From: JAFGLZ01 sp964622545
GTDB lineage: Bacteria; Planctomycetota; Phycisphaerae; UBA1845; JAFGLZ01
DNA length: 64,000 nt
Assembly (NCBI GenBank): GCA_964622545.1
Contig: CAZUQM010000001.1
Location: 324,298-388,297 of the forward strand
Reading direction: 5' to 3'
The position numbers and the translations under genes were made by a program. Numbering within the stretch: the first letter of the stretch is position 1; every line of letters starts with the position of its first letter. This document shows positions 17,653-27,285 of the stretch, one piece after another. Below the pieces are notes generated by a model. That model ran no database searches, was not told where the DNA came from, and worked only from the letters and a program-made list of their open reading frames with translations.

Positions 17653-19122
17653 TCAGGCCCAAAATGGTATATATCTAGCGAACTTCTTTGACGCACTTTC
17701 TGGATCGTAGGGCTTTATGAAACCACCATTTACCGCGTCGGTTATGATGCGGGATATTTGGCTACTATTGCCGCTCGAAAGATTGAAGCGGTCCTTTAGA
17801 GTCTTATTTGTCATCTGCTTCCGCTCGACATACTGCAAGCATGCATGCAAATAGCAGGCTCGAATCTTGTCGGCTTTGTCCATTTCAGAAAAGGGCTTGT
17901 GCGCGAAAAGTACCGCCCGGGTCTGGCCCTCCACCACCTCGAACAACGGAGCGGGAAGGTGGTAGTGTTCAGTCTGGAAAACAACCTTGTCAACTCCGCT
18001 GCCCCTTTCCTCACAAATGCTCACCCTTCTCAGGAACGACGCCAGATCTTCGTTTCGTGATCGCGGGGGCGTGTCAAGGAACCTTTGGGTCTCCATCAGA
18101 GGTTCGCCAGGGTTGGTGATCTCAACGCGTCGATCGAAGACCTCGACCATGGGTCCTGCTCCGGTCATGGTGAAGTCTTGGTGAATGATTGCGTTGGCCA
18201 CAAGTTCGCGTATGGCCACTTCGGGAAACACGGGCACGGATTCCCGAAAGGCTGATCCGATCTCTTCGCTTTCTGGCAGTATAGCCTTGAGGAATCCCAT
18301 CAGACCCTCGAACCCAGCTGCGTACCCTTTCTGCCCCTGATACTCTCGGGTAGTGGCTATCCTGCTTTCACCCTCGTTTTGGATGACGCGCACAGCCTTC
18401 CGGGCGAGGTGCTGAAACTCGGACAGATCCGTTGCGAACAGAATGGCGCCAAGGTTGAGTATATTCCACTTGCCGTGGCAGCCCTCGATCATATGGTCAT
18501 CCGCCAGGCGTTCCAAGATTATGTCTCTCGTCTCTGGAAGTGGCATCTTGAGCAAGCTGAAGTAGGAAGGGTAATCGAGCAGTCCAAGGACTTCCCCACT
18601 GGTCAAGCCCGCGGCTGCCGGCTGCCTCTCGAACGGGGTTGTGTCGAAAACGCGCCAGAGCTCCCGTTCCTCTTCTGGGAAGTCCTTGAGCTTCTTCTTG
18701 TACGATCCTATGCGAATGTACTCTGTCCCGCTGAATCGTACGGGATGATGTGCCGCCCGGGGGATTTCAATCAGCGACACCTGTTTCCCCTCAACCTCGA
18801 ACTCTAAGAAGCGGAAACGAATCCTAGGCTTCACGAGATGCAGGAGCCAGTTCTCGAGCCTCTCGTTGCCCTTCTTGGCTTGGGTTGGCTTGAAGTTCGT
18901 GCCGACGACATCATGCGTGCTATTGTCTACACCCCAAACGAGATACGCATGTGACTTGCCGCATAAGGCCGCCGAGTTCGAGAGGGCTGAGACGTACTCC
19001 CCGATATCCTGGGGGTTACTGTTGTCAACCTTGAACTCCACCCAGCCAGTCTCTTCTGGGAGAGCGCAGAGTTCGCGAAGCAATCCTACGAAGTACTCGT
19101 CCTGTCCCGTCCTTGATGTCAC
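17653..19122 (-). CDS. AlbA_2 (Schlafen-like) / ATPase-domain putative regulator
   Basis: A 489-residue protein with an N-terminal AlbA_2 domain (WVEFKVDN near 27, FKPTQAK, then PRAAHHPVRF and YIRIGSYKKKL around 120-140). A C-terminal region resembles the COG2865 ATPase/HTH arrangement (AIRELVANAIIHQDF near 310, EERGSGVDKV near 385, and a terminal HTH around 440-475). Such proteins act as DNA-binding regulators and often sit in defence or mobile islands; the target here is unknown. GTG start at 19122 with GAGGGAG upstream. The gene and the 230 bases downstream are visibly AT-richer than the chromosome average, consistent with transfer. It stands alone between host genes. Confidence 0.75.
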   Translation of the reverse strand: MTSRTGQDEYFVGLLRELCALPEETGWVEFKVDNSNPQDIGEYVSALSNSAALCGKSHAYLVWGVDNSTHDVVGTNFKPTQAKKGNERLENWLLHLVKPRIRFRFLEFEVEGKQVSLIEIPRAAHHPVRFSGTEYIRIGSYKKKLKDFPEEERELWRVFDTTPFERQPAAAGLTSGEVLGLLDYPSYFSLLKMPLPETRDIILERLADDHMIEGCHGKWNILNLGAILFATDLSEFQHLARKAVRVIQNEGESRIATTREYQGQKGYAAGFEGLMGFLKAILPESEEIGSAFRESVPVFPEVAIRELVANAIIHQDFTMTGAGPMVEVFDRRVEITNPGEPLMETQRFLDTPPRSRNEDLASFLRRVSICEERGSGVDKVVFQTEHYHLPAPLFEVVEGQTRAVLFAHKPFSEMDKADKIRACYLHACLQYVERKQMTNKTLKDRFNLSSGNSSQISRIITDAVNGGFIKPYDPESASKKFARYIPFWA

Positions 19123-19183
19123 CCGTCTCCCTCAGGTGTTTCCAACGCCCCTCTTGGTTCTACACCCGTTGAGGGCGGGAAGC

Positions 19184-22174
19184 TCAGTTCAACGACGGCC
19201 AGACCACCTCGCCGCGGGCCTGGGCCTCGGTCTTCTCGTACGAGCCGTAGAACTCGGAATTGCAGTCGAGCCACACCGTGATACGGCGCCGCTCCTCGGC
19301 CGACAGCTTCACGCCGTAGTGGTCCTGGTCGAGATAGTCCATCAGCTTGGCCGCCCGAGCCCCGAACGCCCCCGGCACCGTGCGGCTACCGCCATGCACA
19401 CCCGTCTTGATCGAACCGTTCCGCACGTGGAAGTAGAACCCGTACTGACCGGCCAGGTTGTGATACGACCGCGTCCAGCCGTACTTGTCCTCGATCGCCC
19501 CGGTGAGGTCGAGCACCTCGCGTTCCTGGTGACAGCTCACGCAGTGCTTGTCCAACACCGGCTGGACCAGCCGCACGTAGCTGAACGGGTTGGTGCCGGG
19601 CACGTCGGGCTTGATCTTCGACGGCGGCCGGGTCATCGCCAGCGGCGTGCCCGTTGTGGGTGGCGCCTGGCTGCGACGCTTGCGCTCGTGACAGCCCTGG
19701 CACGTGAGCTGCTCACCGGGGTGCACGTACGTTGCCGACCGCATCGACTGGATGGCCAGCCCCTGCTCATCGAGCGCCTGGAAGTAGATCGCCTTGCCCA
19801 CCGGGGCCTTGAAGTACACGCTGCCGTCGGGCTCGACCGGCACGGTCCCGAGCACCGCCCGGGCGTTGGTCTGCTCGGCCACACCGATCCGCGGCTTGTT
19901 CGGCGGCGCCGTCGTCTTGGGCAACGCCTGGATGATCCGCAGCGCCGTCACGCGGCTGCCCTCCGGCCATTCGAAATCGCTGTCATAGACGTTCGTCACG
20001 GCGATGGTGGCCTGGCGCGGCGGGCCCGCCTCTCGATCCTCCGCGGCCTGCGTCGTCCGCGTCGGGATTACGGGCGGCATCGGCCGGGCCCGAAGCGGGA
20101 TCGGACTCAGACACGCGATCGACGGGTCGCGGTAGATCAGCTCGCGGTTGCCGTCGGCGTCGATCCAGTACACTCCGTGGTTCTTGGCGGCCGGATCGTA
20201 CGCGCACAGGTAGTCCTGCTCCGACAGCGGCCAGGGCGTGGCGTAGACCATGTAATCGCGGATCTTCCGCTTGCCGCCCTCGGCCTCCGGGAACGGCACT
20301 TCCGGCGTCAGCCGCGTGAGCTGGGACATCGCCCGATCGTCCGGCAGCCGCGGATCGATCAAGACCAACGACCCGAACGCGTGGCCGTGATGGGCCGCCG
20401 CGGTCGCGACGAACAGCGGCGAGTTCGGGATCGCGCGGATGCTCATCTCCATCCAAGGGCGGTCCTCGCGATGGATCGGGTAGTTGCCGTGGAAGCTCCG
20501 CGGGTCGCGCCCGTCGGGATAGCACGTCCAGATGTGGTGCGCCACGTTCGTGTCTCGATCGACGTAGTCCCATCGCGTGTAGACGATCATGCCGTCGTTG
20601 CCGACGCTCGGGTGCCACTCGTGCGTCTCGTGATAGCTCAGGCAGATGATGTCGCTACCGTCGGCCGCCATGGAATGCATCGTGTACGTCGGGCAATGGC
20701 GCCCGCATCGCAGGTACCCGCCGCGCCGCAAGCTGATGAACGCGATGCGGCCGTTCGGCAGGAAGCACGGATCGAAGTCGTCCCACGGCCCATCGGTGAG
20801 CTGCTCCAGCCCCGTGCCGTCGGCGTTGATCTTGAAGATGTGGTAGCAGCTCTCGGGTGTCCATTCGAGGTTCTTACCGCAGGCCTGGCTCCATGCGAAC
20901 AGGATCGTCTTGCCGTCGAACGACAGCTCCGGCGAAACGACCGAGCCCCCCGTGAGCTTGCGGCCCTTCAGCCGGCCTCGTTGGACCACCGCATCGGCGA
21001 GCAGATCGACCAGCCGCGGTGTGGGTCCGAACGGGTCCTCGAGGATGAACAACCCGCCGCCCGGCACGGCGTTGAACCCATAATACTGATCGCACATGTG
21101 GAAGACGCCCTTGGCGTCGTGCCGCTTGATCAAGAGCAGCCGATCGATGTCCAGCGCCGGGTTGAGCCAGGCGACCTGTCTCACCACCCGTCGCGCGTCG
21201 AGATAGAGGCCTCGCCGCGCCGCGCGCTCTTCCTTTGCCGAGCGAGGCTTGATCTCTTTGGCGAGCACCGCGAGTCGTTTCAGCTCCGTTCGCAACGGTT
21301 CCAACTTGGCCGCATCCACGCGTCCGGCCAACCTGTCGGCCAGCCGCAGACCGCGCTCGAGGATCTCCCGCGTGTGCTCCGACGGAAACGCGGCATCCTC
21401 CGCGGGCTTGCCGGAGGCGTCCTTCTTCGCCTCGCGCGGCAGGTGCCTTCGCCAGGGCCCCGTCTTCGAGTCCGGCATCGTTCCGGGCCAGGAGAAGGGA
21501 CTCACGCTCTTCTGGTCGGCCGGCCTGCCCAGCGCGAGGTTCTTCTTCGGATCGTCGACGCCGTACACCTCGATCTCGTCCAGGCCGAACGAGCACCGCC
21601 CGTCGATCGCCAGCCGAACGATGCGGGCCTTCACGCCCTTCTTGGCGAGCTTGACCACCAGGGGTCCGCCGCCGTACACGCCGCCGAACGGCTTGCCGTC
21701 GTGGCGATACACCTCGCGGAACGACGGGGCGTCCGGAGCGTCGGCCACCAGGAGCCGCAGCTTCATCGTCTGGCTGCACCGGCCGCTGTCCGTCCGGTTG
21801 AACACCACCACACGATCCAGCCGATACGACCGACCGAGATCCACCTGCCACCACGGATCTTGTTCACCGCTGGCGACGTGAAACCCCCATAGACCGTTCT
21901 TCACGCCGTCGCACCCGCCCGAGGCGTCCTGGGCGGTCGTGATCTTCTCGGGCCGCACGGCCTGGCCGGTCCGCTCTCGCAGCGCCCGCAGCCGAGCCTG
22001 ATGCACCGGATACCAGCGATCCTGATCGATCCAGTCGGCTCGGGTCAGGTCCGCCAGGTTTTCGCGCAGCTCGTTGGACGGCTGCCGCTTGCACACCTGG
22101 TCGGGGCCGGGCGAATCCGCCTCAGCCACGCCGGCCGCACCGGCGGCGAACACCCAGCAGAGGATTGCAAGCAT
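19184..22174 (-). CDS. HzsA-like dihaem protein with discoidin domain
   Basis: A 996-residue exported protein. In order it shows a signal peptide (MLAILCWVFAAGAAGVAEA), an F5/8-type-C (discoidin) sugar-binding domain around residues 90-210 (WWQVDLGRSYRLDRVVVFN), a WD/PD40-like propeller region (SPELSFDGKTILF, DPCFLPNGRIAF), and a segment like the hydrazine synthase alpha-subunit middle domain (VEPDGSVYFKAPVGKAIYF). CxxCH haem sites lie near 825 (CQGCHE) and 876 (CVSCHQ). The start at 22174 has AGGAG eight bases upstream and gives a proper signal peptide; the frame is open further up. The predicted role is periplasmic redox and polysaccharide binding; it should not be read as evidence for anammox. 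Confidence 0.8.
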   Translation of the reverse strand: MLAILCWVFAAGAAGVAEADSPGPDQVCKRQPSNELRENLADLTRADWIDQDRWYPVHQARLRALRERTGQAVRPEKITTAQDASGGCDGVKNGLWGFHVASGEQDPWWQVDLGRSYRLDRVVVFNRTDSGRCSQTMKLRLLVADAPDAPSFREVYRHDGKPFGGVYGGGPLVVKLAKKGVKARIVRLAIDGRCSFGLDEIEVYGVDDPKKNLALGRPADQKSVSPFSWPGTMPDSKTGPWRRHLPREAKKDASGKPAEDAAFPSEHTREILERGLRLADRLAGRVDAAKLEPLRTELKRLAVLAKEIKPRSAKEERAARRGLYLDARRVVRQVAWLNPALDIDRLLLIKRHDAKGVFHMCDQYYGFNAVPGGGLFILEDPFGPTPRLVDLLADAVVQRGRLKGRKLTGGSVVSPELSFDGKTILFAWSQACGKNLEWTPESCYHIFKINADGTGLEQLTDGPWDDFDPCFLPNGRIAFISLRRGGYLRCGRHCPTYTMHSMAADGSDIICLSYHETHEWHPSVGNDGMIVYTRWDYVDRDTNVAHHIWTCYPDGRDPRSFHGNYPIHREDRPWMEMSIRAIPNSPLFVATAAAHHGHAFGSLVLIDPRLPDDRAMSQLTRLTPEVPFPEAEGGKRKIRDYMVYATPWPLSEQDYLCAYDPAAKNHGVYWIDADGNRELIYRDPSIACLSPIPLRARPMPPVIPTRTTQAAEDREAGPPRQATIAVTNVYDSDFEWPEGSRVTALRIIQALPKTTAPPNKPRIGVAEQTNARAVLGTVPVEPDGSVYFKAPVGKAIYFQALDEQGLAIQSMRSATYVHPGEQLTCQGCHERKRRSQAPPTTGTPLAMTRPPSKIKPDVPGTNPFSYVRLVQPVLDKHCVSCHQEREVLDLTGAIEDKYGWTRSYHNLAGQYGFYFHVRNGSIKTGVHGGSRTVPGAFGARAAKLMDYLDQDHYGVKLSAEERRRITVWLDCNSEFYGSYEKTEAQARGEVVWPSLN

Positions 22175-22305
22175 CGGGCAAACTCCTCTCGGCCAAGATG
22201 CCGATAGCACGGGAAGCCATGCGGAACTCGATGGCTCTGTAGTCGGGACCATGGTGGCCATTATAGCGGCTTTGCCCGGGCGCGGTCGCCCGATCCGGGC
22301 CGGGG

Positions 22306-22336
22306 TCGACACAAGCGGCCCGTCCGCGGGTACAAT
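22306..22336 (+). promoter_or_regulatory. Possible promoter for the 22.4-kb lipoprotein gene
   Basis: TCGACA (22306-22311) and TACAAT (22331-22336) are separated by 19 bases, lying 38 bases before the ATG. The boxes match consensus well but the spacing is long. Confidence 0.42.
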
Positions 22337-22374
22337 ACCTCAATCCGGGCTCGCTCTTGAAAGGAGAGCACGCC

Positions 22375-23238
22375 ATGCGACTGACCAAGGTGCCGTTCAC
22401 CCTCGCCGGCGAGTGGATCGCCACGCTCACGGCCGTCTGCCTGATCATCGCGCCCACCGGATGCGAGCTCGCCGACATCATCATCGGGCCCATTCCCGGC
22501 ACGACCGACAACCCGTTCGGGTTCCTGATCAACACCGAGACCAGCGGCGACACGCTCGGCGCCGTCCGACTCGACGACGGCCGCACCGCCATCCTCTACG
22601 GCACGTTCAACGACGACGGTACCGTCCGCACCGTCACCGGCGCGGCCTTCCGCGACCAGAACGGTCAGACCGCGGGCATCACGTTCGACGACGGTCGGCC
22701 CAAGAAGGGCGTCGGCTTCGACGGCTCGACCATCGAGTTCGAGTACGACGAGGTCAGCACCCAACGCCTCAAGGGGCGCGTCATCCTGACCCCGGCCGAC
22801 ACGGGCACGCCCGAGATCGTCGACGTCGACGTCGACCTGGAGGCCGCCGCCGACCAGCTCGCTCAGCTCGCCGCCGACCTGGCGAGCCTGACCATCTCGG
22901 AGGAGGAGCCGCCGGCTGGTACGGCCAAGACGATGGTCCCGTCCGACGACAAGCGCAGCGGTCAGGAGGTCGGCTTCGTCCTCGGCATGACGCTGACCAT
23001 CGTCTCGATCGTGCTGGGCTACGTGATGGTGGCCGTCATGGTCCAGGCCATGCAGGCGGCCATGCTGGCCGCGGCCGCCGCGAGCATCGCCGTGACCCAG
23101 GCCGTCATCGTCGCCGTGTTCAGCCCATTCATCCTGATGGGCGACGTCATGCGCCTCTCGGCGGATCAGACCTCGATCAGCGTCGCGTTCTCCGGACTTC
23201 GACCGGGCATCCTATTCGCCAACCCGTGCTGCGACTGA
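22375..23238 (+). CDS. Lipoprotein with C-terminal hydrophobic helices, unknown function
   Basis: A 287-residue protein. A signal with a plausible lipobox (APTGC, Cys30) is followed by a beta-rich domain (about 35-165) containing repeated DDGR-type turns (RLDDGRTAI, FNDDGTVRT, FDDGRPKK). An Ala/Leu-rich acidic helix follows (DLEAAADQLAQLAADLASL). A long hydrophobic stretch at about 199-257 could form two membrane helices. AAAGGAG precedes the ATG at 22375. No family was recognised. It is divergent from the HzsA-like gene. Confidence 0.65.
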   Translation: MRLTKVPFTLAGEWIATLTAVCLIIAPTGCELADIIIGPIPGTTDNPFGFLINTETSGDTLGAVRLDDGRTAILYGTFNDDGTVRTVTGAAFRDQNGQTAGITFDDGRPKKGVGFDGSTIEFEYDEVSTQRLKGRVILTPADTGTPEIVDVDVDLEAAADQLAQLAADLASLTISEEEPPAGTAKTMVPSDDKRSGQEVGFVLGMTLTIVSIVLGYVMVAVMVQAMQAAMLAAAAASIAVTQAVIVAVFSPFILMGDVMRLSADQTSISVAFSGLRPGILFANPCCD

Positions 23239-23331
23239 CGCGGGACGGTTGGTCGTGCTCGAAGGCCGTGCGGCGGGTGACGGCGGCCGACGCCGGCTGC
23301 GCCGGGTCGAGGCCTCGCCGAGCCGAACGGG

Positions 23332-23370
23332 TTCAACGGCAGCGCCCCTGACGGTCGCGTCCCTGAGGTG
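23332..23370 (+). repeat. Dispersed repeat C fragment
   Basis: TTCAACGGCAGCGCCCCTGA and the following CGGTCGCGTCCCTGAGG resemble stretches at 29772, 34625 and 58782 (see the 184-bp palindrome at 34530). It lies between the 22.4-kb lipoprotein gene and a glycosyltransferase gene. Confidence 0.5.
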
Positions 23371-23492
23371 CGCTGTCCCGAGCATGCTTCGAAGGAGTTC
23401 TCTCTGGAGGTGAGATCTCGACATCTGGCGACGGCTCGGCCGCCGCCCCGCGTTGACCAACCCCGGCGAATCCGACATGATCCGGCTCGACC

Positions 23493-24791
23493 ATGAACGT
23501 CCTGCTCGCCACCATGCAGTTCGGCCCGGGCTACCACCAGGGCACGGAGCGCTACGTCGCCATCCTCGCCGAGGGCCTGCGCCATAGGGGCCACGAGGTC
23601 ACCATCCTCGGCGGCGACCCCGAGGGCAAGCACGGCCCGCTGAAACTCGGCGACCCGGTCCCCGACACGCCCGGCGCGATCCACTACCCCTCTCGTGGAT
23701 GGATGAGCGTCCTCGGCCTGACGCCGAGCGAGCTGCGGACTGTCCTCAATCGCTGCCGCCCCGACCTGATCCACCTGGCCAACCCCGGTCACATCGGGGT
23801 GGGTTTGCTCGACGCAGCAAGTCAGGCCGCCATCCCCGCCGTCGCCACCATGATGGACTTCTGGTGGGTCTGCCCACGGCACACGCTCCAACGCGGCCAC
23901 GAGACGTGTGACGCCACCAATCCCTGGACCACCTGCGTCCAGTGCGTCGTGGAGCAACACCCTGAAAGGCTGCCCCGACTGATCGCCCGACTACCGATCG
24001 TCCGCCGACTGCTGCCGACGCTGATGTTCCGCCGCTCGCAGCGCCGGGGCCTGCCCGCCGACGAGATCCGTCGGTGGCAGGATCGCCGCGAGGTCCTTCG
24101 CGAGACCCTCGCCGGCGTCGACGCGGTCATCTGCCCGTCGCGCGCGACCCGAACCGCCGTCGCCCCGTGGGTCGACGAGCGACGACTCCACGCGGTACCC
24201 TATGGCCTGGAGCCGCGCTGGTTCCGCCAGGAGCGGACCGGCCGGGCCAAGCCGACCTCGCCCGAGGAGCTCGTCATCGGCTACGCCGGCGCCCTGGCCG
24301 AGCACAAGGGCGTCCACCTGCTCCTCGAGGCCGTGGCCCGGCTCGGCTGGACGACCACCCGCATCCGACTGGCCGGCATGGGCAGCGCCGCATACGAGGC
24401 CAGGCTGCGACGGCTGGCCGGCGGCCTGAACGTCGACTTCCTCGGTCGGGTCGACTCGGCCGACATGCCGGCCTTCCTCGCCGACCTCGACGTCCTGGTC
24501 GCGCCCAGCACCTGGCCCGAAAACCTGCCCATCGTCGCGCTCGAGGCCCAGGCGGTCGGCACGCCCGTGCTCGGCAGCCGCGCCGAGGGCATCGCCGAGA
24601 TGATCCCCGACGACGCGCACCTCTTCGCGGTCAACTCCGCCGCCGGCCTGGCCGACTGCCTCGACGGCTGGTTGGCCGAGCCGGCGGGAACCCCCTCCCA
24701 TGGCGACGAAGGGCCGGTCGCCGTCAGCACCTCCGACGAGATGGTCGACCGCACGCTGGCGATCTATCGGCGCTGTCGCCCTGGCGACTGA
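23493..24791 (+). CDS. Glycosyltransferase family 4
   Basis: A 432-residue cytoplasmic GT-B enzyme. The N-terminal nucleotide-free lobe begins MNVLLATMQFGPGYHQGTERYV with a glycine-rich acceptor loop. The donor-binding lobe has VIGYAGALAEHKGVHLLLEA (about 265-285) and the E-x7-E region in STWPENLPIVALEAQAVGTPVLGS. It transfers a nucleotide-activated sugar to a lipid-linked or surface glycan. A cysteine-containing insertion around 135-155 (CDATNPWTTCVQCVVE) is seen in some GT4s. It is followed, after 100 bases, by a large membrane protein that may act in the same pathway. Confidence 0.85.
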   Translation: MNVLLATMQFGPGYHQGTERYVAILAEGLRHRGHEVTILGGDPEGKHGPLKLGDPVPDTPGAIHYPSRGWMSVLGLTPSELRTVLNRCRPDLIHLANPGHIGVGLLDAASQAAIPAVATMMDFWWVCPRHTLQRGHETCDATNPWTTCVQCVVEQHPERLPRLIARLPIVRRLLPTLMFRRSQRRGLPADEIRRWQDRREVLRETLAGVDAVICPSRATRTAVAPWVDERRLHAVPYGLEPRWFRQERTGRAKPTSPEELVIGYAGALAEHKGVHLLLEAVARLGWTTTRIRLAGMGSAAYEARLRRLAGGLNVDFLGRVDSADMPAFLADLDVLVAPSTWPENLPIVALEAQAVGTPVLGSRAEGIAEMIPDDAHLFAVNSAAGLADCLDGWLAEPAGTPSHGDEGPVAVSTSDEMVDRTLAIYRRCRPGD

Positions 24792-24891
24792 ACCGGCCAG
24801 GTCGTATCATGCCGAGGCAGCGCAACCTTCGGGACGGTGACCGATCGCGGTCGTCCGGACCTCATGCGCCCCTGACCCCCGCTGGGAACCC

Positions 24892-27279
24892 ATGACCATG
24901 GTCGAACCCCAACCGACGTTCGATAGCGACTCGCCCGAGACCCGGCCGGTGGACCTGGTGAATCCGCCCGCCTACGCGTCATCGCGATGGGGCTGGCTTG
25001 CCGCGGCCGCCTTCCCCGTGGTGCTCTGGGCCTTCGCAACGTACACGACTCCCGACCTCGGCAAGTGGGCCGACGACTACCTCAACGTCATGCGCGACCC
25101 CACGACCGGCGTCTACAATCCCAACGACGTCTGGGGCTTCGTGGTCCGCGAGATGACCGATTCCTACCGCCCGTTGCACCACGCCCTGGTCGGCCTCAAG
25201 GCCACCTTCCTGTGGAACCACTGGTGGCTCAACCACCTGATGAATGTCGTGACCCACGGCCTGGCCGCCTGGCTGGGCTTCGTCCTGATCCGACGCTTGA
25301 CGCGGACGTGGCACGCGGCGGCCGCCGCCGCGCTGGTCTTCACCGTCCATCCGCTCGGGCATCAGGTCATCCTTTGCTCATCGGGCCAGCCCACCAGCAT
25401 CGCGACGGTCACCTTCTTGCTCATCGCCCTGCTCTACATCGGTTTCGCCGAGGGTCGCCGGGGCTGGCCGTCGGTCGTGCTGATGACGCTGCTGGCCTAT
25501 ACCGTCCCGACGTGGCAGGAACAGCCGGCCACCAACCTCGTCGCGTTGCCCCTGCTCTACCTGGCCGTCTGCCCGGCCACCGAGCCGTGGCGCCGACGGT
25601 TGGTTCGAGCCGTCGTCCCGGCGGGCCTCTGTTGCCTGGCCGTGTTCATCTATGTCGTGCTGTGGCAGCTCGACGTGGGCGAGGGCAGCAAGGGCGGTCC
25701 CGGATCGTGGGTCAAGCCCGATGAGCTACCCGAGCGCGTTCAGACCGTCCTCGAAGACGGTTACCAGCAGTACCGCATGCACGACATCCTCGAAGCGGGC
25801 TTCCCCATCGGCTGGCAACAGCTCGGCAACGTCTATGGCTTGACGTGGATCGTCGCCCTCGCGGCCGCCCTGGTCCTCTGGTGGCCCCGCTGGCAGCGAC
25901 GACCGATCCACGATCCCCCGGCACGACCGATCGGCTTCAGCTCGCAGGTCCTCGTCGTCGCGTATGCCGTGCTCGGCTATCTGCTCGCGTGGCTGCCGCT
26001 GTTCTTGCAGCGCGTGGTCTCCGTCGAGCCCCGAATGGCCTACTTTCCGCTCCTGCTGGCCCTGCTGGCCGTTGCGGTCGGCCTCGACGTCGTGCTCCGC
26101 CTACTGGGCCACAGTCGGCTTCTCGGGGCCACGGCCAAGCTCGCGCTGGGTCTCGCCCTCGTCTGGACCTGCCTCTACCTGGCCGTCTGCCTGGTCGCGA
26201 TGCAGCATCTCTATCGCCGGCGCTACGACATCGATCAGCGCCACATGGCCACGCTGAAGCAGCGCATTCCCGACCCGAAGCCCGGGACGGTGTTCATCCC
26301 GCTCGAGGTGAAGGACGCCCCCGTCGCCACAGGCCGCACCTGGTTCGATCACACCGTCCGCAGCGCGATCGAGATGCCCTGGGTGGTCAACCCCATCGTG
26401 CAACAGACCTTCAAACGGCGCGACGTGTACATGACGCACTACATGCGCTGGTACGCCAGACCCTACAGCAGGATCGATGCCTCCGGCGTCGTCTACGAGG
26501 TCGATCGGTACCTGGCCGGCGACTTCGAGGTCTTGCCTGACGGAGGCGTGCGGCTCCCGTGGGAGACGGTCGTGCCCTATGTCGTGGACAAGGGCAATCA
26601 GCTCCATGTGGTCAGCAAGATCGTCCTGCGCCATGGCGCCAAAGCCGACCAGGAGATCGTCATCGACCAGGCCGCGCGAGCCCTGGAAAAGGCCGGCCTG
26701 CCGCAACGGTCCTATGCGCTGGCCAGCACCCGCGCCTACGAGGGCATGCAGCAGCTCACCGGCTGGCGATGGCTCACCACCGGCGAAGCCGCCGAGGTCG
26801 AGACGATCAAGGACTGGGACATGACCCTGCCCAGCATCGCCATGCACCCGGTCTTCCCGGGCAACAAGAACCAGGCCGCTCTGGCCGTCACGCTCGAGCC
26901 GAGCACGCAGCCCTCGCGGCTTCATTTCCGCGCGGGGATCACCCAGTGGACCATCGAGAACCGGCCCTGGGGCGACGGCATGCGATTCACGTGGTACTTC
27001 AAGGGCAACAAAGACGAGCCGCTGGCCACGCTCGCCGTCACGCCGCAACGGACGCAGGACATCAAGCAGTGGATGCCGGTCACCATCGACCTGCCGCCGC
27101 TGAGCGTACCGAAGGAGCTGATCGTCGAGGTCGACGCCGGGCCCAAGGGCAACGCCGACTACGACGGCTGCCGCCTGATGGCGGGCTATCGAGAGAGGCT
27201 CCCGGCCGCGACCGGGCCGGCCGCCTCCAAGCCGGCCACGAGCCTTACACGGCCGACGACGTCGGCCAAGGCCCGATAG
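24892..27279 (+). CDS. Polytopic membrane protein, possible GT-C-type glycosyltransferase
   Basis: A 795-residue protein. About ten hydrophobic segments lie between residues 30 and 440, with a long soluble C-terminal domain (about 440-780) that is probably extracytoplasmic. An acidic motif after the first helix (KWADDYLNVM) resembles the catalytic first loop of GT-C enzymes such as PMT/ArnT-like proteins, which use polyprenyl-phosphate sugars. Two in-frame ATGs (24892 and 24898) are equally possible. It sits directly downstream of a GT4 gene on the same strand, so a role in surface glycan transfer is inferred from context and topology only. Confidence 0.7.
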   Translation: MTMVEPQPTFDSDSPETRPVDLVNPPAYASSRWGWLAAAAFPVVLWAFATYTTPDLGKWADDYLNVMRDPTTGVYNPNDVWGFVVREMTDSYRPLHHALVGLKATFLWNHWWLNHLMNVVTHGLAAWLGFVLIRRLTRTWHAAAAAALVFTVHPLGHQVILCSSGQPTSIATVTFLLIALLYIGFAEGRRGWPSVVLMTLLAYTVPTWQEQPATNLVALPLLYLAVCPATEPWRRRLVRAVVPAGLCCLAVFIYVVLWQLDVGEGSKGGPGSWVKPDELPERVQTVLEDGYQQYRMHDILEAGFPIGWQQLGNVYGLTWIVALAAALVLWWPRWQRRPIHDPPARPIGFSSQVLVVAYAVLGYLLAWLPLFLQRVVSVEPRMAYFPLLLALLAVAVGLDVVLRLLGHSRLLGATAKLALGLALVWTCLYLAVCLVAMQHLYRRRYDIDQRHMATLKQRIPDPKPGTVFIPLEVKDAPVATGRTWFDHTVRSAIEMPWVVNPIVQQTFKRRDVYMTHYMRWYARPYSRIDASGVVYEVDRYLAGDFEVLPDGGVRLPWETVVPYVVDKGNQLHVVSKIVLRHGAKADQEIVIDQAARALEKAGLPQRSYALASTRAYEGMQQLTGWRWLTTGEAAEVETIKDWDMTLPSIAMHPVFPGNKNQAALAVTLEPSTQPSRLHFRAGITQWTIENRPWGDGMRFTWYFKGNKDEPLATLAVTPQRTQDIKQWMPVTIDLPPLSVPKELIVEVDAGPKGNADYDGCRLMAGYRERLPAATGPAASKPATSLTRPTTSAKAR

Positions 27280-27285
27280 GCCCCC

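Noticed and set aside
18866..21892. 1008-codon frame opposite the HzsA-like gene
   Set aside because: No recognisable motif; the minus strand has signal peptide, discoidin and CxxCH motifs over the same bases.
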